Assembly: GCF_035989265.1 (NCBI RefSeq)
Contig: NZ_JAYKZX010000001.1
Coordinates: 885,001-949,000, forward strand
DNA: 64,000 bases
Direction: 5' to 3'
DNA from: Sphingobium sp. HWE2-09
GTDB taxonomy: Bacteria > Pseudomonadota > Alphaproteobacteria > Sphingomonadales > Sphingomonadaceae
The position numbers and the translations under genes are program-made. The notes under the pieces are model-generated. The model was not told the origin of the DNA. It worked only from the letters and a program-made list of their open reading frames with translations, and did not search any database. Below, one piece after another: positions 28,247 through 37,445 of the stretch. Within the stretch, counting starts at the first letter, position 1, and every line of letters begins with the position of its first letter.

Positions 28247-30735
28247 AGCACGATGCCCGGCCCGAACAGGCACAGCAACAGGATCAGAACCACCATCGCC
28301 GCATAATCGCTAAACAACCGGGCGACGGCGAATTCCTGACACCGCGCTACCGAAACATAGCCAGCGCCGATACGTACCCGCAAAAATGCGGTGCACAGCA
28401 GGGCGATAAGTGCATGAAGCACGCCATAAGCCAGCAATATCCACGCGACAGCGGCATAGGCATGGCTATCGGGCGCGGGCACGGAGCTGAATCCGATCAC
28501 CAGCAGGCCGACGATCACCGCGGCTTGAGCGCAAACTGCTGCTATAGCCAGGCGTGCAGCGATAACCAGCGACCCTGTACGCCCCGCCGACTCTGACCGC
28601 CGCGCCAGGAGCATCGCTGCAACTCCCGCCAGCGCGGTCACGATGCCGATCCCGAAACCGCCATCGATCGTCTGGGGCGGCGGCCAGTTCGGCGCCACGA
28701 CCCACAAGAACGCGTAGCCGAACAGCAGCGACGCCAGCAGCACGGCATCCGCCACCAGCAGGAACATACTCCCCCACCATGCCGGCGCGCCTGCCACTTC
28801 GCGATGGATCGGCGCGGTCCGCCCCTTGCCGATCGCGACCAGCCCGACATCCGCCCGCGATCCCAGCACCCATGCCCATCGCCACCCGAGCGCAATGACG
28901 CCGACGACCGGCACCATCGCCAACCAGTAATAGCCCAGCAGCACCGACAGGAAAAAGCAGCCCGTCACCGCTGCCGTCACGATCGGCAGGCGGCTGTTGC
29001 CCGGCAGGATGACGACATGGTCGATCGCCCCACTGCTGCTATCCACAGCCATCGTTTCGCGCCAACCATGCCGTGCCTGCGCCAGATAGCCTTCGCCGCG
29101 CGCCAGTTTCAGCGCCAGCGCTGGGTCGTTGCTCAGCGGCTCGCGATCCGCCACCTCCGGTTGGCTGGCGAAATTATAGGATGGTGCGGGAATCGGCATC
29201 GCCCATTCCAGCGTGCCAGCTCTCCACGGATTGCGGGGGCTACGCCGCGCCAGAAAGATTTGAAGCCCTACGTCCAGCGCGAACAGCGCAAAGCCGAACG
29301 CCATGACGAAGCTGCCCACCGACGACAGCAGGTTGAGCCAGGTCCAGCCCATATCGTCGGTATAGCTATAGATGCGGCGCGGCATGCCAAGCAGGCCGGT
29401 CAGGTGCATCAGGAAGAAGGTCAGGTTGAAACCGATCAGGATCATCCAGAACGCCGCCTCTCCCAGCCGGGGCACCCGCGCCCGGCCGCTGAAATGGGGC
29501 AGCCAATAATAAGCGCCCGCCAGCATTGGAAAGATGAACCCGCCGACCAGCACATAATGGAGATGGGCGACCACGAAATAGCTATCATGCGCCTGCCCGT
29601 CGAACGGCACCATCGCCAGCATCACACCGGTCAGCCCGCCCAGCACGAACACGAGAAAGAACCCGAGCAGATACAGCATCGGCAGCTTCAATTCCGGGCG
29701 ACCGTTCCACAGCGTCCCGATCCACGCGAAGATCTGTAGCGCCGTCGGCACCGCGACCAGCGCGGAGGCGGCGGAAAAGAAGCCCAGCGCCATATGTGGG
29801 ATGCCGGTCGTGAACATATGATGCACCCACAGCCCAAAGCTGAGGAACGCGAGCGCGATCAACGCAGCGACGATCGCGCCATAGCCAAGGATCGGCGTGC
29901 GGGCCATCACCGGCAGCGCGGTGGAGACTACCCCTGCGGCGGGCAGGAAGATGATATAGACCTCCGGGTGCCCGAACAGCCAGAACAGATGCTGCCACAA
30001 TAGCGGACTGCCGCCATGTGCCGGATCGAAGAAGGGCCAGCCGAACACTCGCTCCAACTCCAGCAGGATCGACCCCAGGATCAGAGGCGGAAAGGCGACG
30101 ATCATCATGATCGCGGTGATCAGCAGATACCAGGCGAAAAGTGGCATTCGGTCCAGCCGCATGCCCGGCGCGCGCAGTTTCAGCACCGACACGCAAATCT
30201 CGATCGAGGCCGCCATCGCCGAAATCTCGACAAAGGTAATGCCCAGTAGCCAGACGTCGGCATTGATGCCCGGCGTATAGGCTTTTGACGACAGCGGCGT
30301 GTACATGAACCAGCCGCCGTCAGGCGCAATGCCGAGCACTAGCGCTGCGATCAGGATTGATCCGCCGAACAGATAGCACCACCAGCCATAGGCCGACAGG
30401 CGCGGGAAGGCCATGTCCCGGCTGCCTAGCATCTTAGGCAGCAGGTACAGCGCCAGCCCTTCGAACATGGGAATAGCGAACAGGAACATCATGATGCTGC
30501 CATGCATCGTGAACAACTGATTATAGATAGCCGGGCCGACAAAGGCGCTGTCGGGCGTCGCCAACTGCGCCCGGATCAGCATCGCCAGCACCCCGCCGAT
30601 CGCGAAGAAGGCAAAGGCCGCCAATATGAAGCGCTTGCCGATGTCGGAATGATTGACCGAAACCAGCGTGCCGCGCCATCCGCGTGGGCTGCCCCAGATC
30701 GCGGTGAGCGCCCGGTGGTGGTGCAGCGCGCTCAT
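28243..30735 (-). CDS. Cytochrome c oxidase subunit I-III fusion
   Basis: This 830-residue protein joins subunit I (about 1-560) to a subunit III-like domain (about 600-830). Heme and copper ligands are all visible: His78 (low-spin heme) in TMHGSIMM, His256 and Tyr260 of the cross-linked pair in GHPEVY, His305/His306 (CuB), and His391/His393 in VVAHLHYVL. Glu258 in the GHPEVY motif points to an A1-type heme-copper oxidase. The fusion is known from caa3-like oxidases of Proteobacteria. It reduces O2 to water at the inner membrane and pumps protons. Its start overlaps the subunit II stop by four bases. Confidence 0.93.
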   Translation of the reverse strand: MSALHHHRALTAIWGSPRGWRGTLVSVNHSDIGKRFILAAFAFFAIGGVLAMLIRAQLATPDSAFVGPAIYNQLFTMHGSIMMFLFAIPMFEGLALYLLPKMLGSRDMAFPRLSAYGWWCYLFGGSILIAALVLGIAPDGGWFMYTPLSSKAYTPGINADVWLLGITFVEISAMAASIEICVSVLKLRAPGMRLDRMPLFAWYLLITAIMMIVAFPPLILGSILLELERVFGWPFFDPAHGGSPLLWQHLFWLFGHPEVYIIFLPAAGVVSTALPVMARTPILGYGAIVAALIALAFLSFGLWVHHMFTTGIPHMALGFFSAASALVAVPTALQIFAWIGTLWNGRPELKLPMLYLLGFFLVFVLGGLTGVMLAMVPFDGQAHDSYFVVAHLHYVLVGGFIFPMLAGAYYWLPHFSGRARVPRLGEAAFWMILIGFNLTFFLMHLTGLLGMPRRIYSYTDDMGWTWLNLLSSVGSFVMAFGFALFALDVGLQIFLARRSPRNPWRAGTLEWAMPIPAPSYNFASQPEVADREPLSNDPALALKLARGEGYLAQARHGWRETMAVDSSSGAIDHVVILPGNSRLPIVTAAVTGCFFLSVLLGYYWLAMVPVVGVIALGWRWAWVLGSRADVGLVAIGKGRTAPIHREVAGAPAWWGSMFLLVADAVLLASLLFGYAFLWVVAPNWPPPQTIDGGFGIGIVTALAGVAAMLLARRSESAGRTGSLVIAARLAIAAVCAQAAVIVGLLVIGFSSVPAPDSHAYAAVAWILLAYGVLHALIALLCTAFLRVRIGAGYVSVARCQEFAVARLFSDYAAMVVLILLLCLFGPGIVL

Positions 30736-31403
30736 CGTCCGCCCCCCGACTGGAACCGCGCCCAGCCGTCTGCATCATGGGCCACGACGCGAAAGCGGTT
30801 GGCGGCATGGTTCAGCCCGCAAAATTCCGCGCATTGCCCTTCGAACACACCCGGCTTATCGGCCTTGATCCGCAAAATATTGATCTGGCCGGGGATGGCG
30901 TCCATCTTGCCGCCCAGACGCGGCACCCAGAAACTGTGGATCACATCCACCGACCCGACCTGCACATCGACCGGTCGGCCTACCGGAATGTGCAGCACGC
31001 CGCGCGTTTCGATCGCGCCGTTCGATCCGGGTTGCCGGAACGTCCAATACCATTGATGGCCGGTCGCCGCGACCACCATCCGTCCAGGCGCGGGATGGGC
31101 GATCGATCCTTCCCCCAGCATCAACGCATAGCCCAGTAATAGCGCCAGCACTGCACTCGGCATCGCCACGCCCAGCCAGCAAATCCATAATCGTGCGCTG
31201 CCTTTGGCCGGGCGAAGCCGCGGTAGAAACGCCAACAGCAATAGCGCCAGGACGAGCAATGTCAGCACGGCCGCGCCCGCCAGCATCACCCACCATAATG
31301 TCGCGACATTGCCCGCCGCCGGTCCCGCCGTATCGAGCGTGGAGAGCGGCCCGGCGCATGCCCCCACGAACATGACTGGCATTATTCGGCCAAAGCGGTG
31401 CAT
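30732..31403 (-). CDS. Cytochrome c oxidase subunit II with altered CuA site
   Basis: This 223-residue lipoprotein-like subunit II has a lipobox-like VGAC (Cys16), two transmembrane helices (about 35-60 and 72-96) and a cupredoxin domain holding the CuA site. His156 lies in VIHSFWVP. The motif CAEFCGLNHAAN supplies Cys191, Glu193, Cys195 and His199, but residue 202, where Met is the usual axial ligand, is Asn. There is no fused cytochrome c domain. The gene is followed directly by the subunit I-III fusion gene. It should receive electrons from a cytochrome c in the periplasm. Confidence 0.9.
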   Translation of the reverse strand: MHRFGRIMPVMFVGACAGPLSTLDTAGPAAGNVATLWWVMLAGAAVLTLLVLALLLLAFLPRLRPAKGSARLWICWLGVAMPSAVLALLLGYALMLGEGSIAHPAPGRMVVAATGHQWYWTFRQPGSNGAIETRGVLHIPVGRPVDVQVGSVDVIHSFWVPRLGGKMDAIPGQINILRIKADKPGVFEGQCAEFCGLNHAANRFRVVAHDADGWARFQSGGGR

Positions 31404-31412
31404 GATGGGCCG

Positions 31413-31940
31413 ATGGCATTGGACGAACACAAAACGCAAGCCGGGGACGCATTGGTCGACCCGGTTTCGGCGCAACCCCATTTTCACCGCACGGAATCCA
31501 AAATCGCGGTGGCCGGGCACCCGGTTCACGCGATGCTGGTCGCCTTCCCGGTCGCGCTCGCCATGTGTACGCTGGGCGCAGACGCCTTCTACTGGTGGAC
31601 CGGGGACATATTCTGGGCGCGGGCGGCGCTGTGGGCCAGCGGCATGGCCTTCCTGCTGGGCGTGCTGGCGGGCATATCCGGTACGGTCGAGCTGCTGCTG
31701 GTCGCTGGCATCCGGGCGCGCGCGGCAAGCTGGACCCATTTCATCATCGCGGTGATGCTGCTGTCGATCCTGGGCGCGAACTGGGGCTATCGGCTGACCT
31801 CCGGCTATGAACAGGCGGTGTTGCCTTGGGGTTTGCTGCTGTCCGCTTTCGCTGCGGCCTTCACGGCGGTCACGGGCTGGCACGGGGGGAAGCTGGTGTT
31901 CGACTATCAAATCGGCACCTCGTCCACTGGCAATGGCTGA
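31413..31940 (+). CDS. DUF2231 family membrane protein
   Basis: This protein of about 175 residues has four hydrophobic helices and a conserved GHPVHAMLVAFPVALAMCTL motif, typical of DUF2231 (predicted membrane proteins with possible heme-binding His). Start 31413 is chosen because it avoids overlap with the subunit II gene; GTG 31398 is possible. It is divergent from the oxidase subunit II gene by about ten bases, and its end overlaps the CopD-like gene on the other strand by 34 bases. Homologues often lie near oxidase genes. Confidence 0.75.
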   Translation: MALDEHKTQAGDALVDPVSAQPHFHRTESKIAVAGHPVHAMLVAFPVALAMCTLGADAFYWWTGDIFWARAALWASGMAFLLGVLAGISGTVELLLVAGIRARAASWTHFIIAVMLLSILGANWGYRLTSGYEQAVLPWGLLLSAFAAAFTAVTGWHGGKLVFDYQIGTSSTGNG

Positions 31941-32404
31941 TCCTGCGGTCGCAGGATCCAGTCGGGCGCTAACCGGTCGCCCAGCACCGGCTTGCCCAGC
32001 ACCAGCAACAGGATCGCGACGATCGCACCGGTTGCGATGGCGACGGTCATCACCGGCCAACCACGCGGCGGATCGTAACTCCCCTGCCGTTCGCCCACGA
32101 TCAGCGTGACATGCCCGATCCACGCGTGCAGCAACACCAGCACGCCGACCCCGACCAGCTTGGCGAACATCCACGGCACAAACAGCCCGCGCAGGAAGAC
32201 CAGCGCCGTGCCCATCGCGATCGCGATCACGGCGGCGGGCGTGACGATGCCGGTATAGGCCCGATGTGTCAGCACGCGCAGCCGGGAATATTCGCTCTGG
32301 TCGTCGCTGACCTGATGCCGCGCCAGCACCAGCGGCAAGCCTATCAGCCCAGCGCACCATAGGCAGAGCGCAGCGATATGCAGGAATTTGATCGCCACGA
32401 TCAT
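31907..32404 (-). CDS. CopD-like membrane protein
   Basis: This 165-residue, four-helix membrane protein starts IVAIKFLHIAALCLWCAGLIGLP, the His-containing first helix seen in CopD/DUF2269-type proteins linked to copper or heme handling. It overlaps CtaG by four bases and so is made with that copper chaperone. A role in copper delivery to the oxidase is a fair inference. The start at 32404 is set by this overlap. Confidence 0.7.
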   Translation of the reverse strand: MIVAIKFLHIAALCLWCAGLIGLPLVLARHQVSDDQSEYSRLRVLTHRAYTGIVTPAAVIAIAMGTALVFLRGLFVPWMFAKLVGVGVLVLLHAWIGHVTLIVGERQGSYDPPRGWPVMTVAIATGAIVAILLLVLGKPVLGDRLAPDWILRPQDQPLPVDEVPI

Positions 32405-33096
32405 GCCGTCACCGCCGCCCGCGCCCAACCCCGCCGCGCGATCAGCGCCAGCGCGATGGCATAGGGGATGATGCCCGGCACCCACATGATAAGGCCCGCC
32501 AGTTGCTGATCGACTAGCTGCGGCAGACCCCAGGCCATGGTCTTCCCGGCATGGGCGGCGTAGAGCGGGGCAGGGGCGAAGGTCAGCAGCGCCCCCAGCA
32601 TACCCATTTGCGCCATCGCGGCGATCGCCCCCAAGGCAGCAGGCATCACCGGCGCGGCAAACAGGCTACGCCAAAACCAGATGGCCGATCCCAGCAGGCT
32701 TGCCTGCATCAGCCAATAGATGCGCGCATCCGCCAGCGCCGCATCATAGAGCGAGGGGATATGCCATGCCCATAACAAGCCGGTCGCCGCGACGAAGGCC
32801 GGGCCGATCATAGCGGTCCTGCGACTGGGAAAGGCCAGCGCAAATAGCGGCGCGGCAATCGCGACGATCAGGATATGATGCACCGCCCGCGCCATGAACA
32901 AGGCCGCGCTGATCGCGCACAGCGGCGACACGAATGCCACCGCCAGAACTGCGACGCCTGCCAGCGCAAGTCGCGGGCTGGCCGAACGCAGCGCAAATAG
33001 GGCGGAAATCGTCAGTCCCACCAGCAATATCGGGTCGAAATTCCACGCCGCCATCGCCGCATCGGGCAGGGGCGGCGGCCCGCAATAGCTCGTCAT
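32401..33096 (-). CDS. Cytochrome c oxidase assembly protein, CtaG_caa3 family
   Basis: This 231-residue, seven-helix membrane protein is of the caa3-type CtaG family (PF09678), needed for CuB insertion in some oxidases. Family features are ARAVHHILIVAIAAPLFAL, the LLWAWHIPSLYDAAL segment, and the late helix with DQQLAGLIMWVPGII. Start 33096 has GGAGGGGGG just upstream, which rules out the longer frame. It lies 25 bases after the FNT gene and before the oxidase genes on the same strand. Confidence 0.88.
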   Translation of the reverse strand: MTSYCGPPPLPDAAMAAWNFDPILLVGLTISALFALRSASPRLALAGVAVLAVAFVSPLCAISAALFMARAVHHILIVAIAAPLFALAFPSRRTAMIGPAFVAATGLLWAWHIPSLYDAALADARIYWLMQASLLGSAIWFWRSLFAAPVMPAALGAIAAMAQMGMLGALLTFAPAPLYAAHAGKTMAWGLPQLVDQQLAGLIMWVPGIIPYAIALALIARRGWARAAVTA

Positions 33097-33121
33097 GCTC
33101 CCCCCTCCATCATGCCAGCGA

Positions 33122-33955
33122 TCACTCCGCCTTTCGCCAGGCGTCATGGCCGTAAGCGATGCCCAGCGCCACGACCGCGCCGCCGACGATATTGCCCGCC
33201 GTGCTGCAGAAGAGGTTGGTCAACCCACGCGCCAGATCGGGCGCATGCCCCGTCTGCGCCAGCCAGCCGAGCGGCAGGATCGACATATTGGCGATCGAAT
33301 GTTCCAGCCCTGCGCTTACGAAGATCGTGACCGGCCCGACGATCGTCAGCACTTTGGCCGGGATCGTCCGCGCGCCCATCGCCATCCACACCGCCAGACA
33401 CACCAGCATGTTCGCCAAAATGGCTGAACTGAATGTCGCTAGCGCCGATTTGCCCAGCTTGGCATCGCCCAGTGCTCTTGCCGCTTCACCGACGCCGTCC
33501 GACAATCCGCCCGCCGCATGGAACAATAATGCAATCGCGACACTACCGATCAGATTGCCGGTCCACACGACCGCCCAGGCACCAGCCATCCGCCCTGCGT
33601 CCAGATCGCCAGTCAACGTTGGGAGGATCATCATGGTATTGCCCGTAAACAGTTCCGCGCCCACGATGATCACCATCATCAGTCCGACGGAGAAAGCGCC
33701 GCCCGACAGGATACGCACTGCGCCGCCATCACTCATATTCGCTTGCGCGACGAGAGAAGCGATCGATCCGAAAGCAATGAAGGCGCCCGCCAATATCGCG
33801 AGCACGACCATGCGCGCCACCGGCTGCTGCGCCTTGGTCGCGAGAGCGGCAGGCGCGGCCCTGGCAATCGCGTCACCGACCGGGTCGTCACAGGACTGGG
33901 AAACCGCGCTCAACCGCGCGTCTTGGTCTGCACGATACCGCGCACGGACCTCCAT
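33122..33955 (-). CDS. Formate/nitrite transporter (FNT) family channel
   Basis: This 277-residue protein has about six helices and the FNT signature regions GAELFTGNTMMI and AVWTGNLIGS-like VVWTGNLIG. Further on, FVSAGLEHSIANM and NLFCSTAGNIVGGAVVALG match the second broken helix. FNT proteins pass formate, nitrite or hydrosulfide. The start is uncertain: ATG 33955 has no good SD sequence, whereas a strong SD lies before an out-of-frame ATG at 34002. It is followed by CtaG on the same strand. Confidence 0.85.
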   Translation of the reverse strand: MEVRARYRADQDARLSAVSQSCDDPVGDAIARAAPAALATKAQQPVARMVVLAILAGAFIAFGSIASLVAQANMSDGGAVRILSGGAFSVGLMMVIIVGAELFTGNTMMILPTLTGDLDAGRMAGAWAVVWTGNLIGSVAIALLFHAAGGLSDGVGEAARALGDAKLGKSALATFSSAILANMLVCLAVWMAMGARTIPAKVLTIVGPVTIFVSAGLEHSIANMSILPLGWLAQTGHAPDLARGLTNLFCSTAGNIVGGAVVALGIAYGHDAWRKAE

Positions 33956-34002
33956 CCGCTAGACAATCCGTTACAGTCGATGGGTTCGGCTTCGTCCGCC
34001 AT
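33910..34002 (-). CDS. Possible 30-codon upstream ORF of the FNT gene
   Basis: An ATG at 34002 preceded by AAGGAGG opens a 30-codon frame (MADEAEPIDCNGLSSGWRSV then RGIVQTKTRG) that overlaps the FNT start out of frame and stops at 33910. It may be a leader peptide for coupled translation. Alternatively it is the true FNT N terminus separated by a frameshift. The strong SD is the only support. Confidence 0.35.
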   Translation of the reverse strand: MADEAEPIDCNGLSSGWRSVRGIVQTKTRG

Positions 34003-34162
34003 CGGGCCTCCTTCCAGAATATCCTATGGATAAGCACCCGCGGAGGGGACGGTTCCCGTTTCACAAGATGTCGCAGCGTAGAAAAATTATGGAACTATAT
34101 CTGACATTCTTTGCGTGGTACTTTTTTTAACGCGTATTGACGGACAGTATATTCACCCGACA

Positions 34163-37100
34163 TCACTGCCTGCCATCATCGAAGAACCACCCGATTTCGG
34201 CTTTGGTCCTTTGCGGCCAGATTTCGTCCAACGTCGCCGGGTCATAAAGACGACCATTCTTCATGACAGCGCCGATCTTCATGGCGTTGGCGATGTCAGC
34301 CATCGGGTCCGCATCCAGGATAAGGAGATCGGCGAACTTGCCCGGCTCCAGACTGCCGACATCGTCGCTATGGCCGATGACCTCGGCCGAACCGATCGTC
34401 GCGGCCTTGAGCGTTTCCATCGGCGTCGCGCCGCCAGCGGCAAAGGCCTGCATTTCCCATTGATAGCCCAGCCCCTGCATTTCGCCATGGCTGCCAATCC
34501 CCACCAGCCCGCCCGCGCGCTGGATCGCGACGGCATCTGCGGCGATCATCTTCCAGCTTTGTGCTTCGGGTGGCATCCAGTGGCGGTTGCGGAGTTTCTC
34601 CGCGACGATGCCGGGCGGCACGAAATGGCGGAATTTGGGATCGTCCTGCGGCCGTTTGTTGATGATGAAATCGAACAAAGCAGGCGTAGTGCCATAGGCG
34701 ACCGAGATGGTGGGCGTGTAGCTGGTGCGGCTCTGCGCGAATAGGCGGATGATGTCCTGATGCAGCGGCGATACGGGGATGGCATGTTCGTTGCCGGAGA
34801 ACCCGTCGATCGCATGCGTGAGGTTCAACACCATATCGCTTGCGCCTTCGGTCGTGGGCATCATGCCCAAATCCTTTGCCGCCTCGACCATATATTGCCG
34901 TTGGGCACGATCGCCGATCATGTAGCTTTTGATATTGCGGGTGCGATAATGGTCGCGGTATCGAGTGAGGACGTCGATCGCATCCTGCTTGCTGTGGATT
35001 TCCGCGTTGACGAACACGCCCGGCCCGGTCGACCAAGCGCTCGGGCCGCGCATCATGCCTGTATCGATCATGTCCTGATAGGCGAAGACATCGGTGGTGA
35101 AGGGCTGAACGTCGAGCGCCGAGGTGACGCCATAGGCCAGATTGGCGGCGAAGTCCCAATGCCCCCTGTCGTGAATGGCACGGCGGATTTCGAACCAGTG
35201 GGCATGGGTATCGACGAAGCCGGGGACGATATATTTGCCGCTGACATCGCGCACGGTTGCGCCGCCGGGAATGGCGAGCGAGCCTGACGGCCCGACAGCG
35301 ACGATGCGGTTGTCAGTGATCACGATATCGGCGTTGGCGATGACATCCTGCGCGCCCGCCATCGGCAGCACGGTCGCGCCGCGCAGGACGATGCTTCCCC
35401 GTGGCACATCGCGCGGCAGATCCACCGGCATGGCGAAGTTTTGCGCCAGTGCTTCGGCGCCCTGCGCGGGGGCGGACAGCGCTTGTTCGATCGGCAGGCG
35501 CCGGAACGTCGCCCCAACCGACCAAGTGATGCTCGCGCCCCTGTCCGCCCAGTCGGTGAAGTCGGCGCCGATGCGAGTTAATTTGTGGCGAGCGACGCTG
35601 GCGGCGTTGAGGTCTATCGTCGGCGGTTCCGCGCCATTGGCGGGCGGCACGTCGATCAGATAGATTTGCGCGAAGGATTTAACGAGTGCGCGCCTGCCAT
35701 CAGGGCTGAGCCGCACTTCGTCCACCGGCGCGGGTCCGGGGAAATATTGGCCCAGCCCCGGTGCCAGCACACGCAGTACGACCTGCGGATCGCCACCCGA
35801 CAGCGGCACCGTACTGACACCCGCCGGGCTGTAGAAGAACAGTTGCCCGTCATCGCCGAAATGCGGCAGGCGAGCGCCCACGGCGTGCGTGACTAAGGTC
35901 GCGGGGCCGCCTCGTACGTCCATACGGATGATGTCGGTGGGACGTGACGGGTCGATCTCCGATACCGTGTGCAGGCGATCATAGTGGTTGGCGCGCAGGG
36001 CCACGACGGTCTTGCCGTCGGGCGTGAAGACGGGTTGGGTATAGAAAGCCGGGAACTGGGTCAGTCGGCGGGGCTTGCCGCCGCTGGCTGGCACGGTCCA
36101 GATATGGCCGCCTTGCGTTGCCGTCCAAGTGACATAGACGATGCTTTTGCCGTCCGGCGACCAGCCGGGCTGGAAGGCGTCGTCGGGCACGATCCGTCTG
36201 GGCGTAGCGCCGGGGACGAGGCTTTGCACATAGAGGCCGCCTAGCGCGGTGAAGGCGACGCTTCTGCCGTCGGGCGACTGACGGGGTGCTTGCACCACGC
36301 GGACGCGGACCGGGCCGTCCTCTTCCTTTTGCCGTACGCGCGTGAGCGGGCCGAGGCCGAGGTTCACCGGCGCGGTAAAGGGAATATCCGTCCGTGCGCC
36401 GCTGGCAATATCGAGCCGCGCCAGCTTGCCGCCCACGCTCATCAGCAATGCCTTGTCGCCCGGCATGAAGGTGAAGCGCGGCAGCAGGTCGGCATAATAG
36501 CCGCCATCCTGCCCATCGCGATCGATCGGGAAGGCGATCCATTTGTCTTCGCCGGTTTCCAGATTGCGCAGGCGCAGGCCGTCCTGCTGTCCTCCATTCG
36601 CCGTCGTGCGGCTGGCATAGGCGAGCAGACTGCCGTCATGCGACAGCGCCGGGCGCATCGCGCCGCCCGCCGACTGGATGATCGTTTCGTCCTGCCCGGT
36701 CTTGAGGTCGTGGCGCGCGATCGACCAGTTGGGCAGGTCGTTTTCGGTCCAGGTATGGCCGCGCTTGGTGGCGTAATAGAGGGTGCGGCCATCGGGCGCA
36801 GCGACCGCGCCCATCGCGTTCATCCGGGCGTCCCAATTGTCAGGCGATCCTGCCTTGGTGATCTGGATGCCGCTGCCGCCATCCTTGTCATACATGAACA
36901 GTTCGAACGCCAGGATCGCGTGGACGGTGCGCGACACGGTGACGAAGCGGCCGTCGGGCGACCAGGCGGGAGAACTGTAGATGGCGACGGACATGTCGTG
37001 GGACAGTTGCTTGAGGCCGGTGCCATCAGCGTTGGCGATCCATAGATTGGTAACGCCCGACCGGTCGGAGATGAAGGCGAACTGTTTGCCATCGGGCGAA

Positions 37101-37366
37101 AAGACGGGGTTGCGCTCGAACGCCATGCCGCTGAGCAGCGGGCGGGCGGTGCCACCGGCCGCGTCGAGGGCGTAGATGTCGCCGAGCAGGTCGAACAGGA
37201 TCGTCCCGCCGTCGGGCGATATGTCCGGCTGCATCCAGGTGCCTTCATGCGCGTCATAGGCGAGCGTGCGGGTCGGCTGGAGGCTGAGACCGCCCTGGTC
37301 CTGCGCATGAAGGGCGGGCGCGGCGAGAAGGGCAGCGCCAAGCAGGAGGGAAGCGGCAAAACGCAT
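34163..37366 (-). CDS. Exported TolB-propeller amidohydrolase
   Basis: This 1067-residue protein has a signal peptide (about 1-21, ending LHAQ). A long beta-propeller of TolB/WD40-like PD40 repeats follows, with many copies of a pattern like SPDGKxFAFxSDRSG. A C-terminal amidohydrolase domain (from about 690) has the metal motif GFVDTHAHWFE and the final KFADLLILDADPM. Such two-part exported enzymes are common in sphingomonads and usually cleave cyclic amides or peptides. The start at 37366 is fixed by the signal peptide. It lies 79 bases after the TonB receptor gene and closes that operon. Confidence 0.88.
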   Translation of the reverse strand: MRFAASLLLGAALLAAPALHAQDQGGLSLQPTRTLAYDAHEGTWMQPDISPDGGTILFDLLGDIYALDAAGGTARPLLSGMAFERNPVFSPDGKQFAFISDRSGVTNLWIANADGTGLKQLSHDMSVAIYSSPAWSPDGRFVTVSRTVHAILAFELFMYDKDGGSGIQITKAGSPDNWDARMNAMGAVAAPDGRTLYYATKRGHTWTENDLPNWSIARHDLKTGQDETIIQSAGGAMRPALSHDGSLLAYASRTTANGGQQDGLRLRNLETGEDKWIAFPIDRDGQDGGYYADLLPRFTFMPGDKALLMSVGGKLARLDIASGARTDIPFTAPVNLGLGPLTRVRQKEEDGPVRVRVVQAPRQSPDGRSVAFTALGGLYVQSLVPGATPRRIVPDDAFQPGWSPDGKSIVYVTWTATQGGHIWTVPASGGKPRRLTQFPAFYTQPVFTPDGKTVVALRANHYDRLHTVSEIDPSRPTDIIRMDVRGGPATLVTHAVGARLPHFGDDGQLFFYSPAGVSTVPLSGGDPQVVLRVLAPGLGQYFPGPAPVDEVRLSPDGRRALVKSFAQIYLIDVPPANGAEPPTIDLNAASVARHKLTRIGADFTDWADRGASITWSVGATFRRLPIEQALSAPAQGAEALAQNFAMPVDLPRDVPRGSIVLRGATVLPMAGAQDVIANADIVITDNRIVAVGPSGSLAIPGGATVRDVSGKYIVPGFVDTHAHWFEIRRAIHDRGHWDFAANLAYGVTSALDVQPFTTDVFAYQDMIDTGMMRGPSAWSTGPGVFVNAEIHSKQDAIDVLTRYRDHYRTRNIKSYMIGDRAQRQYMVEAAKDLGMMPTTEGASDMVLNLTHAIDGFSGNEHAIPVSPLHQDIIRLFAQSRTSYTPTISVAYGTTPALFDFIINKRPQDDPKFRHFVPPGIVAEKLRNRHWMPPEAQSWKMIAADAVAIQRAGGLVGIGSHGEMQGLGYQWEMQAFAAGGATPMETLKAATIGSAEVIGHSDDVGSLEPGKFADLLILDADPMADIANAMKIGAVMKNGRLYDPATLDEIWPQRTKAEIGWFFDDGRQ

Positions 37367-37445
37367 GGCGGCCTTTCTGGCAGGTATGGCGCGAGAAGAA
37401 AATGGGACCGCCCGCCGGGTGCGGGCGGGCGGCCCCTTATGGCCC

